From an uncultured Lachnospiraceae bacterium (GTDB lineage Bacteria; Bacillota; Clostridia; Lachnospirales; Lachnospiraceae): 15,402 nt of DNA. Both the position numbers and the translations under genes were made by a program. The stretch spans positions 1 to 15,402 of the forward strand of contig CAMWUP010000017.1 of assembly GCA_947177465.1 (NCBI GenBank), given 5' to 3'. Positions 1 to 7,679 of the stretch are shown in pieces. Position 1 is the first letter of the stretch. Every line of letters begins with the position of its first letter. A model generated the notes under the pieces. The model was not told the DNA's origin and did not search any database. It was given only the letters and a program-made list of their open reading frames with translations.

Positions 1-615
1 TTCAAAATCAAAACGGTGGCGGGACCGGATGATTATGCCTGCATGAAGGAAGTGCTGACAAGGCGTTTTATACACGGTATGGAGGAGCAGGAGAAGCTGA
101 AAAAAAAGGAGATTGACGCCGGCTTCGGCAGCTTTACCAAATTTCCTGATTTGCTTTTGATGGACGGCGGGCGCGGACAGGTGAATATTGCGCTTTCGGT
201 GCTTGAAGAGCTGCAAATCCATATTCCGGTCTGCGGTATGGTAAAGGACGATAATCACAGGACAAGAGGGCTATACTACAATAATGTGGAAATAGATATC
301 GATACCCGCTCCGAGGGCTTTAAGCTGATAACGAGGATACAGGACGAAGCACACCGTTTTGCCATCGAATATCATCGTTCCCTGCGCAGTAAGGCGCAGG
401 TCAAATCGGTGCTGGATGACATCCCGGGCGTGGGACCTGCCAGAAGAAAAGCGCTTATGCGCCATTTTAAGTCGATAGAAGAGATAAAACAGGCGGAAGT
501 GGCAGCGCTTGCAGAGGTTCCCGAGATACCGGAGCATATTGCGCAGGAGATTTATTCTTTTTTCCGAAAGGATGAAAAGCGGACTTCACACGAAAACGGG
601 GATATGCTAAAATAA
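1..615 (+). CDS. uvrC: UvrABC excinuclease subunit C, C-terminal part (5' end outside window)
   Basis: This is the last 204 codons of UvrC, open from the first base of the window. UvrC makes the dual incisions on either side of a lesion in nucleotide excision repair after UvrA/UvrB recognition. The visible part covers most of the RNase H-like endonuclease domain that makes the 5' incision. It shows LLMDGGRGQV with the catalytic Asp (partial residue 55) and DEAHRFAIEYHR with the catalytic-type His (residue 118). A helix-hairpin-helix DNA-binding region follows (IPGVGPARR, about residues 141–149, then AEVPEIPEHIAQEI). The N-terminal GIY-YIG nuclease and UvrB-interaction regions lie upstream and cannot be seen. 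The stop is followed 38 nt later by hprK, so uvrC is probably the upstream member of this operon. Family identity is certain from the motifs; I see no anomaly. Confidence 0.95.
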   Translation, partial: FKIKTVAGPDDYACMKEVLTRRFIHGMEEQEKLKKKEIDAGFGSFTKFPDLLLMDGGRGQVNIALSVLEELQIHIPVCGMVKDDNHRTRGLYYNNVEIDIDTRSEGFKLITRIQDEAHRFAIEYHRSLRSKAQVKSVLDDIPGVGPARRKALMRHFKSIEEIKQAEVAALAEVPEIPEHIAQEIYSFFRKDEKRTSHENGDMLK

Positions 616-653
616 CTACAGAATAGATATCAAACAGGAAACGAGGTAGGACT

Positions 654-1595
654 ATGGCAAGTGTTAAGCTGGAGCAGTTAATTGAGAAATTAAAGCTGGT
701 TAATCTGACGCCGGATATTGAGGTCACCGGTATTCGCATTACACAGCCGGATGTAAACAGACCGGCGCTGCAGATGGCGGGGTACTTTGAGCATTTTGAT
801 TATTCCAGACTGCAGCTCGTCGGATTTGTGGAGTATACCTATATGGAAGGGCTGGAGGAAGAGCGCAAACGGAAGGTCTATGACGATTTGATGGCGTATG
901 ATATCCCCTGTGTGGTGTTCAGCCGTGAGCTGAAGCCCGATCCGATTTTTCTGGAGATTGCCCACAAATACAACCGCCCCGTGCTGTCCACCTCAAAGAA
1001 GACCTCCGAATTTATGGCGGAGACGATACGATGGCTGAATGTAAAGCTGGCGCCCTGTATCTCGGTGCACGGCGTTCTGGTTGATGTATATGGCGAGGGC
1101 GTGCTGATTACGGGAGAGAGCGGCATCGGAAAGTCTGAAGCGGCACTGGAGCTTGTAAAGAGAGGGCATCGTCTGGTGACGGATGATGTGGTGGAGCTGC
1201 GCAAGGTGAGCGACGATACGCTGGTTGGCTCTGCGCCTGATATCACAAAGCATTTTATCGAGCTGCGCGGCATTGGCATTATTGACGTAAAGTCATTGTT
1301 TGGTGCGCTGAGCGTGAAAGACACCCAGTCGGTGGATTTGGTTATCAAGCTTGAGGACTGGGATAAGGATAAGGAATATGACCGTCTTGGTCTTGAGGAG
1401 GAATATACGGAATATCTGGGGAATAAGATAGTATGCCATACGCTTCCCATTCGTCCGGGCCGTAATCTTGCCATTATCTGCGAGACGGCAGCAGTCAACC
1501 ACAGACAGAAGAAAATGGGCTACAATGCGGCGCAGGAGCTGTACACGAGGGTACAGAACTCACTGGCGAGAAAACGAGACGAGGACGATGAATAA
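654..1595 (+). CDS. hprK: HPr kinase/phosphorylase
   Basis: HprK/P is the bifunctional ATP-dependent kinase and Pi-dependent phosphorylase that acts on the regulatory Ser of HPr and Crh. In Firmicutes it is the sensor of carbon catabolite repression, activated by fructose-1,6-bisphosphate. The 313-residue length is typical. An N-terminal domain covers about residues 1–130. The C-terminal catalytic domain has a conserved His (139), the Walker A loop GESGIGKS (154–161), the acidic pair in LVTDDVV (D177/D178), and the family signature ELRGIGIIDVKSLFGA (203–218). The RBS-like GGAAACGAGGTAGG precedes the ATG. It lies 38 nt after uvrC and 27 nt before the glucokinase. The presumed substrate gene (Crh-like protein) sits six genes into the same cluster, at 5334. 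All catalytic elements look intact. Confidence 0.96.
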   Translation: MASVKLEQLIEKLKLVNLTPDIEVTGIRITQPDVNRPALQMAGYFEHFDYSRLQLVGFVEYTYMEGLEEERKRKVYDDLMAYDIPCVVFSRELKPDPIFLEIAHKYNRPVLSTSKKTSEFMAETIRWLNVKLAPCISVHGVLVDVYGEGVLITGESGIGKSEAALELVKRGHRLVTDDVVELRKVSDDTLVGSAPDITKHFIELRGIGIIDVKSLFGALSVKDTQSVDLVIKLEDWDKDKEYDRLGLEEEYTEYLGNKIVCHTLPIRPGRNLAIICETAAVNHRQKKMGYNAAQELYTRVQNSLARKRDEDDE

Positions 1596-1622
1596 CAGGT
1601 GTTTTGAGGGAGGGAATATAAG

Positions 1623-2567
1623 ATGAAGAAATATGTATTCGGCATCGACGTGGGCGGTACAACCATTAAAATGGGACTTTTTGACATGAATGCCAATGTG
1701 CTGGAAAAATGGGAAATCAAGAGCGTTACGGCAAATGGCGGAGAGAGAATTCTGCCGGACATTGCAGAGAGTATCCAAAATAAGATGAAGGAAATGGATA
1801 TTGAAACAGACGAGGTGGCGGGCATCGGCATCGGCGTGCCCGGACCGGTGGATGCAGAGGGCACGGTTTACAAGACTGCAAATTTAGGCTGGGATACGGT
1901 ATTTCATATTCCAGAAGCTTTTCAAGAGTACCTGAAGCTGCCCGTTATGGCAGGTAATGACGCCAACGTAGCTGCATTGGGCGAGATGTGGCAGGGAGGC
2001 GGTAAAGGCTACAAGGATTTGGTAGTGGTAACGCTGGGAACCGGAGTCGGCGGCGGTATTATCTGCAATGGACAGATGGTTACGGGCGCAAACGGCGCAG
2101 GCGGTGAAATCGGGCATATTCATGTAGAGGATAATGAGACGGAGGAATGTGGCTGCCACAATATCGGTTGTCTGGAGCAGTATGCTTCCGCTACCGGCAT
2201 TGCGCGTCTTGCAAGGAAAAGGCTGGAGGAGGATACGGAGGACAGTATTCTCAGGGGGCGGGAAATTTCCGCCAAGGCGGTATTTGATGCCGTCAAATTC
2301 GGCGATAAGGTGGCAATCCAGATAGCGGAGCGCTTTGGCGAGTATCTCGGCAAGGGGCTGGCGGCGATTGCCGGTGTGGTAAATCCGGAGATATTTGTTA
2401 TCGGCGGCGGCGTATCCAAAGCGGGAGAGGTTCTTTTTGAGTATATCAGACCTTACTATATGCAGTATGCTTTCAGGGGCTGCCGCGATGCAAAATTTGC
2501 TTTAGCAACACTCGGCAACGACGCGGGTATTTTCGGGGCTGCAAAGCTTGTATTAGATAACGTCTAA
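1623..2567 (+). CDS. glcK: ROK-family glucokinase
   Basis: This is a cytoplasmic sugar kinase that phosphorylates glucose to glucose-6-phosphate with ATP, in the ROK family. The 314-residue protein has the N-terminal phosphate loop DVGGTTIK (9–16), the catalytic GNDANVAALGE with the base Asp113, and GTGVGGG (139–145). It also has the ROK zinc site built from His165 and Cys176, Cys178 and Cys183 in ECGCHNIGCLE. The absence of an N-terminal helix-turn-helix shows it is a kinase and not a ROK repressor. An SD sequence GAGGGAGGGA lies just before the ATG. Its position between hprK and murB ties sugar phosphorylation to catabolite control and to cell-wall precursor synthesis. Glucose is the most likely substrate; another hexose or N-acetylmannosamine cannot be excluded from sequence alone. 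Confidence 0.9.
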   Translation: MKKYVFGIDVGGTTIKMGLFDMNANVLEKWEIKSVTANGGERILPDIAESIQNKMKEMDIETDEVAGIGIGVPGPVDAEGTVYKTANLGWDTVFHIPEAFQEYLKLPVMAGNDANVAALGEMWQGGGKGYKDLVVVTLGTGVGGGIICNGQMVTGANGAGGEIGHIHVEDNETEECGCHNIGCLEQYASATGIARLARKRLEEDTEDSILRGREISAKAVFDAVKFGDKVAIQIAERFGEYLGKGLAAIAGVVNPEIFVIGGGVSKAGEVLFEYIRPYYMQYAFRGCRDAKFALATLGNDAGIFGAAKLVLDNV

Positions 2568-2589
2568 AAAGCAGATATGGGGTATAAAG

Positions 2590-3504
2590 ATGATAAGTCA
2601 GGCAGTAAGGGAAGCATTACAGAGATTTGTACCTGCAGATAATATTTTATATAAGGAACCTTTAAAAAAGCACACAACCTTTCGGGTAGGCGGGGAGGCC
2701 GACTGCCTGATACAAATAGACAATATCAGCAGGCTGCCGAAGCTGCTCGGTTACATTTCACAGGTAGAAATTCCGTTTTTTGTTATGGGAAACGGAAGTA
2801 ATCTTCTGGCAGGTGACAAAGGATACCGTGGCATCGTGCTGCAGATTTCCGATAAGCTGAATGAAATCAAGGCGGATGGCTGCAGACTTCGGGTGCAGGC
2901 GGGCGCACTTTTGTCCAAGGTGGCGAAGACAGCATATGAGCTGGGACTGACGGGTCTGGAATTTGCGGCGGGGATTCCCGGGACAGTGGGCGGCGGCGTG
3001 GTGATGAACGCAGGCGCCTATGACGGAGAAATGCGGCAGGTTGTGGAGGAAGTGACAGTGCTCAGCAAAGAGGGAACGACTCTGACGCTGGATAACAGAA
3101 CCATGGAATTTGGCTACCGCACCAGCGTCATTAAAAAGCATCCCCTTATTGTGACGGAGTGCGTTTTTTTGCTGAAACAGGGCGATAAAGAGGAGATTGG
3201 GGCAAAAATGGCGGATTTCCAGAACCGGAGGAAGGAAAAACAGCCGCTGGAATACCCCAGCGCCGGAAGTACCTTTAAGCGTCCGGAAGGATATTTTGCG
3301 GGAAAGCTGATTATGGATGCAGGGCTTTCAGGATACCGCATCGGCGGTGCGCAGGTATCCCCAAAGCATTGTGGATTTATCATTAACACGGGGGAAGCGA
3401 CTGCGGCGGATATCCGGCAGTTGATTACTTATGTGCAGGAAGAGGTATACCGGCAGTCCGGTGTGCGGCTGGAGCCGGAGGTGCTTTTTCTGGGAGACTT
3501 TTAA
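2590..3504 (+). CDS. murB: UDP-N-acetylenolpyruvoylglucosamine reductase
   Basis: MurB is an FAD enzyme that uses NADPH to reduce UDP-GlcNAc-enolpyruvate to UDP-MurNAc, the second committed step of peptidoglycan synthesis in the cytoplasm. The 304-residue protein has an FAD-binding first half with THTTFRVGG-like sequence (28–35), GNGSNLL (67–73) and EFAAGIPGTVGGGVVMNAGAYDGE divided over residues 124–147. The catalytic region follows: FGYRTSV with Arg177, PSAGSTFKRP with the proton-donor Ser227, and a terminal LEPEV glutamate (294–298). The compact insertion-poor C-terminus resembles the type II (Gram-positive) MurB. It starts 22 nt after the glucokinase with only a weak GGGG SD, which suggests translation partly dependent on the upstream gene. 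Confidence 0.96.
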   Translation: MISQAVREALQRFVPADNILYKEPLKKHTTFRVGGEADCLIQIDNISRLPKLLGYISQVEIPFFVMGNGSNLLAGDKGYRGIVLQISDKLNEIKADGCRLRVQAGALLSKVAKTAYELGLTGLEFAAGIPGTVGGGVVMNAGAYDGEMRQVVEEVTVLSKEGTTLTLDNRTMEFGYRTSVIKKHPLIVTECVFLLKQGDKEEIGAKMADFQNRRKEKQPLEYPSAGSTFKRPEGYFAGKLIMDAGLSGYRIGGAQVSPKHCGFIINTGEATAADIRQLITYVQEEVYRQSGVRLEPEVLFLGDF

Positions 3505-3547
3505 GACGCAATCACCTAAGGATACAAAAATGGAAAGGAGTGGGAAG

Positions 3548-4402
3548 ATGCGTTTTGTAGTAGTGACAGGTATGAGCGGCGGCGGAAAGAGTACGGCGCT
3601 GAAGATGCTGGAGGATACCGGCTTTTACTGTGTGGATAATCTTCCTGTTTCTCTATTGGAAAAGTTTATAGAGCTGATTGCAATGCCCGACAGCGAAATC
3701 ACCAAGGTTGCGCTGGGGCTGGATGTGCGGGCCGGACATTCTTTTGCAGGTGTGACGGATATTTTGTATAGACAGAAGGAAAAAGGATATGAACTGGAAA
3801 TTCTGTTTATGGATGCGCAGGACAGGGCGTTGGTAAAACGTTATAAAGAAACGCGCAGAGTGCACCCGCTTGCGGCGGAGGGCCGCATAGAGGACGGAAT
3901 CCGGCAGGAGAGGGAGCTGCTTGCCGAAATCAGGAAGAAAGCAGATTTTGTGATTGATACAACAAATCTGCTTACCAGGGAGCTGAAGGAAGAACTGGAT
4001 AGAATTTTTATCCGCAATGAAGAATATAATAACCTGATGATAACACTTTTGTCCTTTGGTTTCAAATATGGGATACCGGCGGATGCGGATTTGGTTTTGG
4101 ACGTCAGATTTCTGCCCAATCCTTTTTATATAGACGAATTAAAGCAGAAGACGGGCAATGACAAGGAAGTACAGGATTATGTGATGCAGTTTCCGGAGGC
4201 GGGTGTATTTTTGGACAAGCTGACGGATATGCTTGATTTTTTGATTCCGAATTATATCAAAGAGGGTAAATATCAGCTTGTTGTGGCGATAGGCTGTACG
4301 GGTGGTCAGCACAGAAGCGTGACTCTTGCCAATGAGTTATATGTACGCATGAAAAATCGTGGCGGCTACGGGATTAAATTGTTTCACAGGGAGCAGAGGT
4401 AA
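3548..4402 (+). CDS. rapZ: RapZ/YvcJ-type nucleotide-binding protein
   Basis: RapZ-family P-loop protein, 284 residues from the chosen start, the usual family length. In enterobacteria RapZ is an RNA-binding adaptor that controls glucosamine-6-phosphate synthase. In Firmicutes the homologue YvcJ hydrolyses nucleotides and its role is less clear. Visible motifs are the Walker A GMSGGGKS (8–15), RYKETRRVHPL (98–108), SFGFKYGIP near 169–177 followed by DVRFLPNPFY, and the C-terminal signature GCTGGQHRSV (249–258). The ATG at 3548 is preferred over in-frame upstream starts because AAAGGAG (3534–3540) sits 7 nt before it and the P-loop normally begins within the first ten residues. In Bacillus the neighbour after this gene is yvcK; here whiA follows directly. 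Confidence 0.94.
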   Translation: MRFVVVTGMSGGGKSTALKMLEDTGFYCVDNLPVSLLEKFIELIAMPDSEITKVALGLDVRAGHSFAGVTDILYRQKEKGYELEILFMDAQDRALVKRYKETRRVHPLAAEGRIEDGIRQERELLAEIRKKADFVIDTTNLLTRELKEELDRIFIRNEEYNNLMITLLSFGFKYGIPADADLVLDVRFLPNPFYIDELKQKTGNDKEVQDYVMQFPEAGVFLDKLTDMLDFLIPNYIKEGKYQLVVAIGCTGGQHRSVTLANELYVRMKNRGGYGIKLFHREQR

Positions 4403-4452
4403 GGAAGGCAGGGCCTGTGGGATCTTTACTCTATGGACAGCGGGAGGCAGGA

Positions 4453-5319
4453 ATGTCTTTTTCAGCAAATATCAAGGAAGAGCTTGCAAAGCAAATCAGT
4501 CAGGCGCGGCACTGTCAGATTGCAGAATTGTCTGCCATTATGCACTTTTGCGGACAGTATGGACAGGATAGTGATGGAAGCATTACCATAGGTTTTCAGA
4601 CAGAAAATGAAGCTGTGGTAAGAAAATGCTTTACATTATTGAAAAAAACATATAATATAGATGTTGGTGTGGGTATAAGCGGAGCAATGAAAGAGAAGCT
4701 GTTAGCCAAATTTGGCAGTCTTTCCGAGCCTGTTGATTCGCTTTTGATAAAAAATGCCTGTTGCAGACGTTCGTTTCTGCGGGGTGCATTTTTGTGCTGC
4801 GGTTCCATGAGTGACCCCCAAAAAGGGTATCATCTGGAGTTTGTCTGTTCTTATAAGGAACAGGCGGAGCAGTTAAAAGAGGTTATCGCACAGTTTGATA
4901 TAGAGGCAAAAATCGTTCCCAGAAAGAAATATTTTGTAGTGTATTTGAAAGAGGGAGCGGGTATTGTAGACCTTCTGAATGTAATGGAAGCGCATGTAGC
5001 GCTGATGGAGCTGGAAAACCTGCGCATTGTAAAGGAAATGCGAAATTCTATCAACCGCAGGGTCAATTGTGAGGCGGCAAATATCAGTAAAACGGTTCAC
5101 GCTTCCACGCGGCAGGTAGAGGACATACAGTATATTAAGGAGCATTACGGATTTTCAAAGCTCCCCGACAATCTGCGGGAAATGGCAGAAGTGCGGCTGG
5201 AGTATCCGGATGCGGCGTTAAAGGAGCTGGGAGGGTATCTTAATCCGCCGGTGGGTAAATCCGGGGTAAATCATAGATTACGCAAATTAAGCGAGCTTGC
5301 TGACAGATTAAGAGCGTAA
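4453..5319 (+). CDS. whiA: WhiA-family DNA-binding protein, shortened in the N-terminal domain
   Basis: WhiA combines a LAGLIDADG homing-endonuclease-like N-terminal domain with a C-terminal helix-turn-helix. It regulates sporulation in actinobacteria and influences cell division and chromosome organisation in Firmicutes. Here the ATG at 4453 follows GGGAGG (4442–4447) and gives the canonical MSFSANIKEEL start and 288 residues. Recognisable blocks are CCRRSFLRGAFLCCGSMS (103–120), GYHLEFVC (125–132), RKKYFVVYLKEG (157–168), NRRVNCEAAN (201–210) and the HTH end GKSGVNHRLRKL (268–279). Homologues are generally about 310–320 residues. The missing length lies between YNID (67–70) and CCRR (103–106), where part of the first LAGLIDADG-like half seems lost while the reading frame stays open. 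It is 50 nt after rapZ and 14 nt before the Crh-like gene, the same whiA–crh adjacency as in Bacillus. Confidence 0.93.
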   Translation: MSFSANIKEELAKQISQARHCQIAELSAIMHFCGQYGQDSDGSITIGFQTENEAVVRKCFTLLKKTYNIDVGVGISGAMKEKLLAKFGSLSEPVDSLLIKNACCRRSFLRGAFLCCGSMSDPQKGYHLEFVCSYKEQAEQLKEVIAQFDIEAKIVPRKKYFVVYLKEGAGIVDLLNVMEAHVALMELENLRIVKEMRNSINRRVNCEAANISKTVHASTRQVEDIQYIKEHYGFSKLPDNLREMAEVRLEYPDAALKELGGYLNPPVGKSGVNHRLRKLSELADRLRA

Positions 5320-5333
5320 AGGAGGAAAATATT

Positions 5334-5603
5334 ATGAAGAAGGAAACGGTAACGATCAATCTGGAAAACGGGTTGGAAGCAACGCCCGCAGCTATGCTGG
5401 TGCAGGTGGCAAGCAGGTATAACAGCACCGTTTATATTCAGTCAGAGGACGGTTCTGTCAGAGTCAATGCCAAAAGTATTATGGGTATGATGAGTCTTGG
5501 ACTGAACGCAGGGGAATGTGTTGTAGTTGAGGCAAACGGTGTGGACGAGAAGGAAGCGGTAGACAATATTGAAAGGTATTTGACCGGAAAAGCAGCAAGC
5601 TGA
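5334..5603 (+). CDS. crh: HPr-fold regulatory protein, Crh-like (PTS histidine replaced by Glu)
   Basis: This 89-residue protein has the HPr fold. In HPr, His15 carries phosphate from enzyme I to sugar transporters, and Ser46 is phosphorylated by HprK to make the CcpA co-repressor. Here the His15 region reads NGLEATPAA, with Glu15 in place of His and Thr17 in place of Arg, so phosphotransfer in the PTS is not expected. The Ser46 region is intact as NAKSIMGMMSLG with Ser48. This is the arrangement of Bacillus Crh, which has Gln15. A strong AAAGGAGG (5318–5325) precedes the ATG. The gene closes the hprK operon, just after whiA, which supports a role as dedicated HprK target in catabolite repression. 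The gene symbol rests on this analogy; the family assignment to HPr/Crh is firm. Confidence 0.88.
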   Translation: MKKETVTINLENGLEATPAAMLVQVASRYNSTVYIQSEDGSVRVNAKSIMGMMSLGLNAGECVVVEANGVDEKEAVDNIERYLTGKAAS

Positions 5604-5629
5604 AGAAAACAGAATACCATAACAGAAAT

Positions 5630-5676
5630 GGCGGAATCTATAAGGAACGGACTGTCCTTTTGCGGATTCCGCCTTT
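5630..5676 (+). terminator. Probable intrinsic terminator after the hprK–crh operon
   Basis: GGCGGAATC (5630–5638) pairs with GATTCCGCC (5665–5673), and AAGGA (5642–5646) can pair with TCCTT (5655–5659) inside. Only TTTGTGT follows, so the U-tract is weak. Partial readthrough into the lipid kinase gene 25 nt downstream is likely. The position in the only sizeable gap of this + strand series supports a terminator or processing site. Confidence 0.55.
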
Positions 5677-5700
5677 GTGTATCATAACAGGAGGAAGTGC

Positions 5701-6600
5701 ATGGCGAAGAAACGAATGTTGTTTCTTATCAATCCAAAAGCAGGAAAGGCACAGATTAAAAACCAGCTTCTGGCAATTATGGATATTTTTATTAAGGGCG
5801 GATACGAAGTGACGGCTCATATTACCCAGAGCAAGGGTGACGCGCAGTGTGTCGTGGCAGAGCGGGAGGATATCTACGATATTCTGGTGTGCAGCGGCGG
5901 AGACGGCACACTGGATGAAGTGGTCACCGGTATGGTAAAGAGCGGACGTTCCGTACCGATAGGGTATATACCGGCGGGTAGTACCAATGATTTTGCAAAC
6001 AGCCTGAAAATCCCGAAGAATATGCAGAAGGCGGCGCAGGCTGTGGTAAGTGGAGAAGCCTTTCATTGTGATATCGGCGCCTTTAACCGCGACGTATTTG
6101 TCTACGTGGCGGCGTTTGGCATGTTTACTGACGTATCCTACGGTACAGAGCAGGAAATGAAAAATATGCTTGGGTATATGGCATATATTCTGGAGGGAAT
6201 GAAACGCCTTGCTGCGGTGAAATCCTACAAAATGCGTTTTCTGTATGAGGATAACGTGATAGAAGGTGACTTCCTGTTCGGCATGGTGACAAATTCTGTG
6301 TCGGTGGGTGGTTTCAGGCGGATTACCGGTAAAAATGTGGAATTGAATGATGGCGAGCTGGAGGTTACACTGGTCAGACGTCCTGCCAATGTAGCAGACC
6401 TAAACCGCCTTATCGCCTCGCTGCTTGACCGCAGCATGGAAAACGAGCTGATTTATTGGTTTAAAACTGCCAGACTGCAGGGGGAGTCAGAAGAAAACGT
6501 GGCGTGGACGCTGGATGGAGAATTCGGGGGCGAGCACAAGGAGGTACTGATAGAGGATTACAAGCAGGCGATGTGTATTATGGTTCCTTCTAAAAAGTAA
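5701..6600 (+). CDS. Diacylglycerol/lipid kinase family protein (YegS/DagK type)
   Basis: Soluble lipid kinase of the diacylglycerol kinase catalytic family, which phosphorylates diacylglycerol or a related lipid with ATP at the membrane face. Members recycle diacylglycerol released during lipoteichoic acid synthesis. The 299-residue protein has NPKAGK (11–16), the nucleotide-binding GGDGTLDEVV (66–75), and PAGSTNDFANSL (91–102), followed by the usual beta-sandwich C-terminal half ending in a DGE segment (VAWTLDGEFGG). The start at 5701 is chosen because AGGAGG (5689–5694) lies 6 nt before it; an in-frame GTG at 5677 has no such site and lies next to the terminator hairpin. No transmembrane segment is evident. 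The exact lipid substrate cannot be read from sequence. Confidence 0.88.
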   Translation: MAKKRMLFLINPKAGKAQIKNQLLAIMDIFIKGGYEVTAHITQSKGDAQCVVAEREDIYDILVCSGGDGTLDEVVTGMVKSGRSVPIGYIPAGSTNDFANSLKIPKNMQKAAQAVVSGEAFHCDIGAFNRDVFVYVAAFGMFTDVSYGTEQEMKNMLGYMAYILEGMKRLAAVKSYKMRFLYEDNVIEGDFLFGMVTNSVSVGGFRRITGKNVELNDGELEVTLVRRPANVADLNRLIASLLDRSMENELIYWFKTARLQGESEENVAWTLDGEFGGEHKEVLIEDYKQAMCIMVPSKK

Positions 6601-6675
6601 CCCTTTTTATATCGTTTGCTGTAATAAAGTAGATAATTATTTAACAAACATATTCCATTTTTGCGGGAAATGGGG

Positions 6676-6681
6676 TAGAAT
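6676..6681 (+). promoter_or_regulatory. Possible -10 element upstream of fba
   Basis: TAGAAT (6676–6681) lies 33 nt before the aldolase ATG in an AT-rich gap of about 114 nt that would suit a promoter. I find no convincing -35 hexamer at the right distance: TTAACA at 6641 is too far away and TTGCGG at 6661 too close. The call is therefore weak. Confidence 0.25.
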
Positions 6682-6714
6682 AGACGCAAGAGTAAAAATA
6701 TGGAGGTGTCAGTC

Positions 6715-7578
6715 ATGTTAGTATCAGCAACAGAAATGCTTCAAAAAGCAAAAGCAGGCCACTATGCGGTAGGCCAGTTCAATATCAATAATTTAGAATG
6801 GACCAAATCCATTCTTTCTACGGCACAGGAATTAAATTCTCCTGTTATCCTTGGTGTATCCGAGGGCGCAGGCAAGTACATGGGCGGTTATCATGCGGTA
6901 GTCGGCATGGTAAACGGTCTGATGCAGGATATGAATATCACAGTTCCCGTAGCGCTTCATCTGGACCATGGTTCTTTTGAAGGCTGCTATAAATGTATCG
7001 AGGCAGGCTTCTCTTCCATTATGTTTGACGGTTCTCACTATCCGATAGCAGAAAATGTAGAAAAGACCACAAAGCTGGTGGCAGACGCTCATGAAAAGGG
7101 ACTGTCCATCGAGGCTGAGGTTGGTTCCATCGGTGGTGAAGAGGACGGCGTTGTAGGTATGGGCGAGTGCGCAGACCCTGATGAGTGCAAGGCAATCGCT
7201 GACCTGGGCGTGGATTTCCTCGCAGCAGGCATCGGCAATATCCACGGCAAATATCCGGAGAATTGGAAGGGCTTAAGCTTTGAAACTTTGGACGCCGTAC
7301 AGCAGAAGACAGGAGAGCTTCCTCTGGTGCTCCACGGCGGTACAGGTATTCCGGCAGACATGATTCAGAAAGCGATTTCGCTTGGCGTTGCAAAGATTAA
7401 TGTAAATACCGAGTGTCAGCTTGCTTTTGCAGATGCAACCCGCAAGTACATCGAGGCAGGCAAGGATTTGGAAGGCAAGGGCTTCGACCCTCGTAAGCTT
7501 TTGGCGCCGGGTGCTGCAGCAATCAAGGAAACCGTAAAAGAGAAAATGGAGCTTTTCGGTTCCGTGGGCAAGGCATAA
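6715..7578 (+). CDS. fba: Class II fructose-1,6-bisphosphate aldolase
   Basis: Zinc-dependent aldolase of glycolysis and gluconeogenesis, interconverting fructose-1,6-bisphosphate with dihydroxyacetone phosphate and glyceraldehyde-3-phosphate. The 287-residue protein shows the class II signatures: LHLDHG with catalytic Asp84 and zinc ligand His85, EAEVG (133–137), NIHGKYP with His177, LVLHGGTG with His207, and the phosphate-binding INVNTE (228–233). The ATG at 6715 is preferred because GGAGGT (6702–6707) lies 7 nt upstream; the in-frame ATG at 6700 overlaps that site. It appears monocistronic, being followed by a strong terminator. Its substrate is the allosteric activator of HprK, encoded in the operon upstream. 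A tagatose-bisphosphate specificity is an alternative, but the general sequence favours the Fba group. Confidence 0.93.
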   Translation: MLVSATEMLQKAKAGHYAVGQFNINNLEWTKSILSTAQELNSPVILGVSEGAGKYMGGYHAVVGMVNGLMQDMNITVPVALHLDHGSFEGCYKCIEAGFSSIMFDGSHYPIAENVEKTTKLVADAHEKGLSIEAEVGSIGGEEDGVVGMGECADPDECKAIADLGVDFLAAGIGNIHGKYPENWKGLSFETLDAVQQKTGELPLVLHGGTGIPADMIQKAISLGVAKINVNTECQLAFADATRKYIEAGKDLEGKGFDPRKLLAPGAAAIKETVKEKMELFGSVGKA

Positions 7579-7607
7579 AGAATAATGTGCTTGATAGCTA
7601 AAACGAG

Positions 7608-7635
7608 CGGCAGGGAGTAAAATCCCTGCCGTTTT
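7608..7635 (+). terminator. Intrinsic terminator of fba
   Basis: CGGCAGGGA (7608–7616) and TCCCTGCCG (7623–7631) form a perfect 9-bp GC-rich stem with loop GTAAAA, followed directly by TTTTGTGATTTTG. It begins 29 nt after the fba stop codon. Confidence 0.9.
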
Positions 7636-7679
7636 GTGATTTTGTAAGATTGAAAAAGGTGCAGATAACTGCAAAAAAG

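Noticed and set aside
878..1498. 206-codon – strand open frame opposite hprK
   Set aside because: Its Ser/Thr-rich composition is that of an antisense shadow, and hprK on the + strand is certain.
3431..3547. Upstream extension of rapZ overlapping murB
   Set aside because: The strong SD AAAGGAG sits 7 nt before ATG 3548 and the P-loop position fits the family only from there.
4417..4452. Upstream GTG start for whiA
   Set aside because: GGGAGG precedes ATG 4453, which gives the canonical MSFSxxxKEEL beginning.
6592..6608. Terminator at the end of the lipid kinase gene (AAAAAG/CTTTTT)
   Set aside because: The 6-bp stem is almost entirely A·T and overlaps the stop codon; too weak to call.
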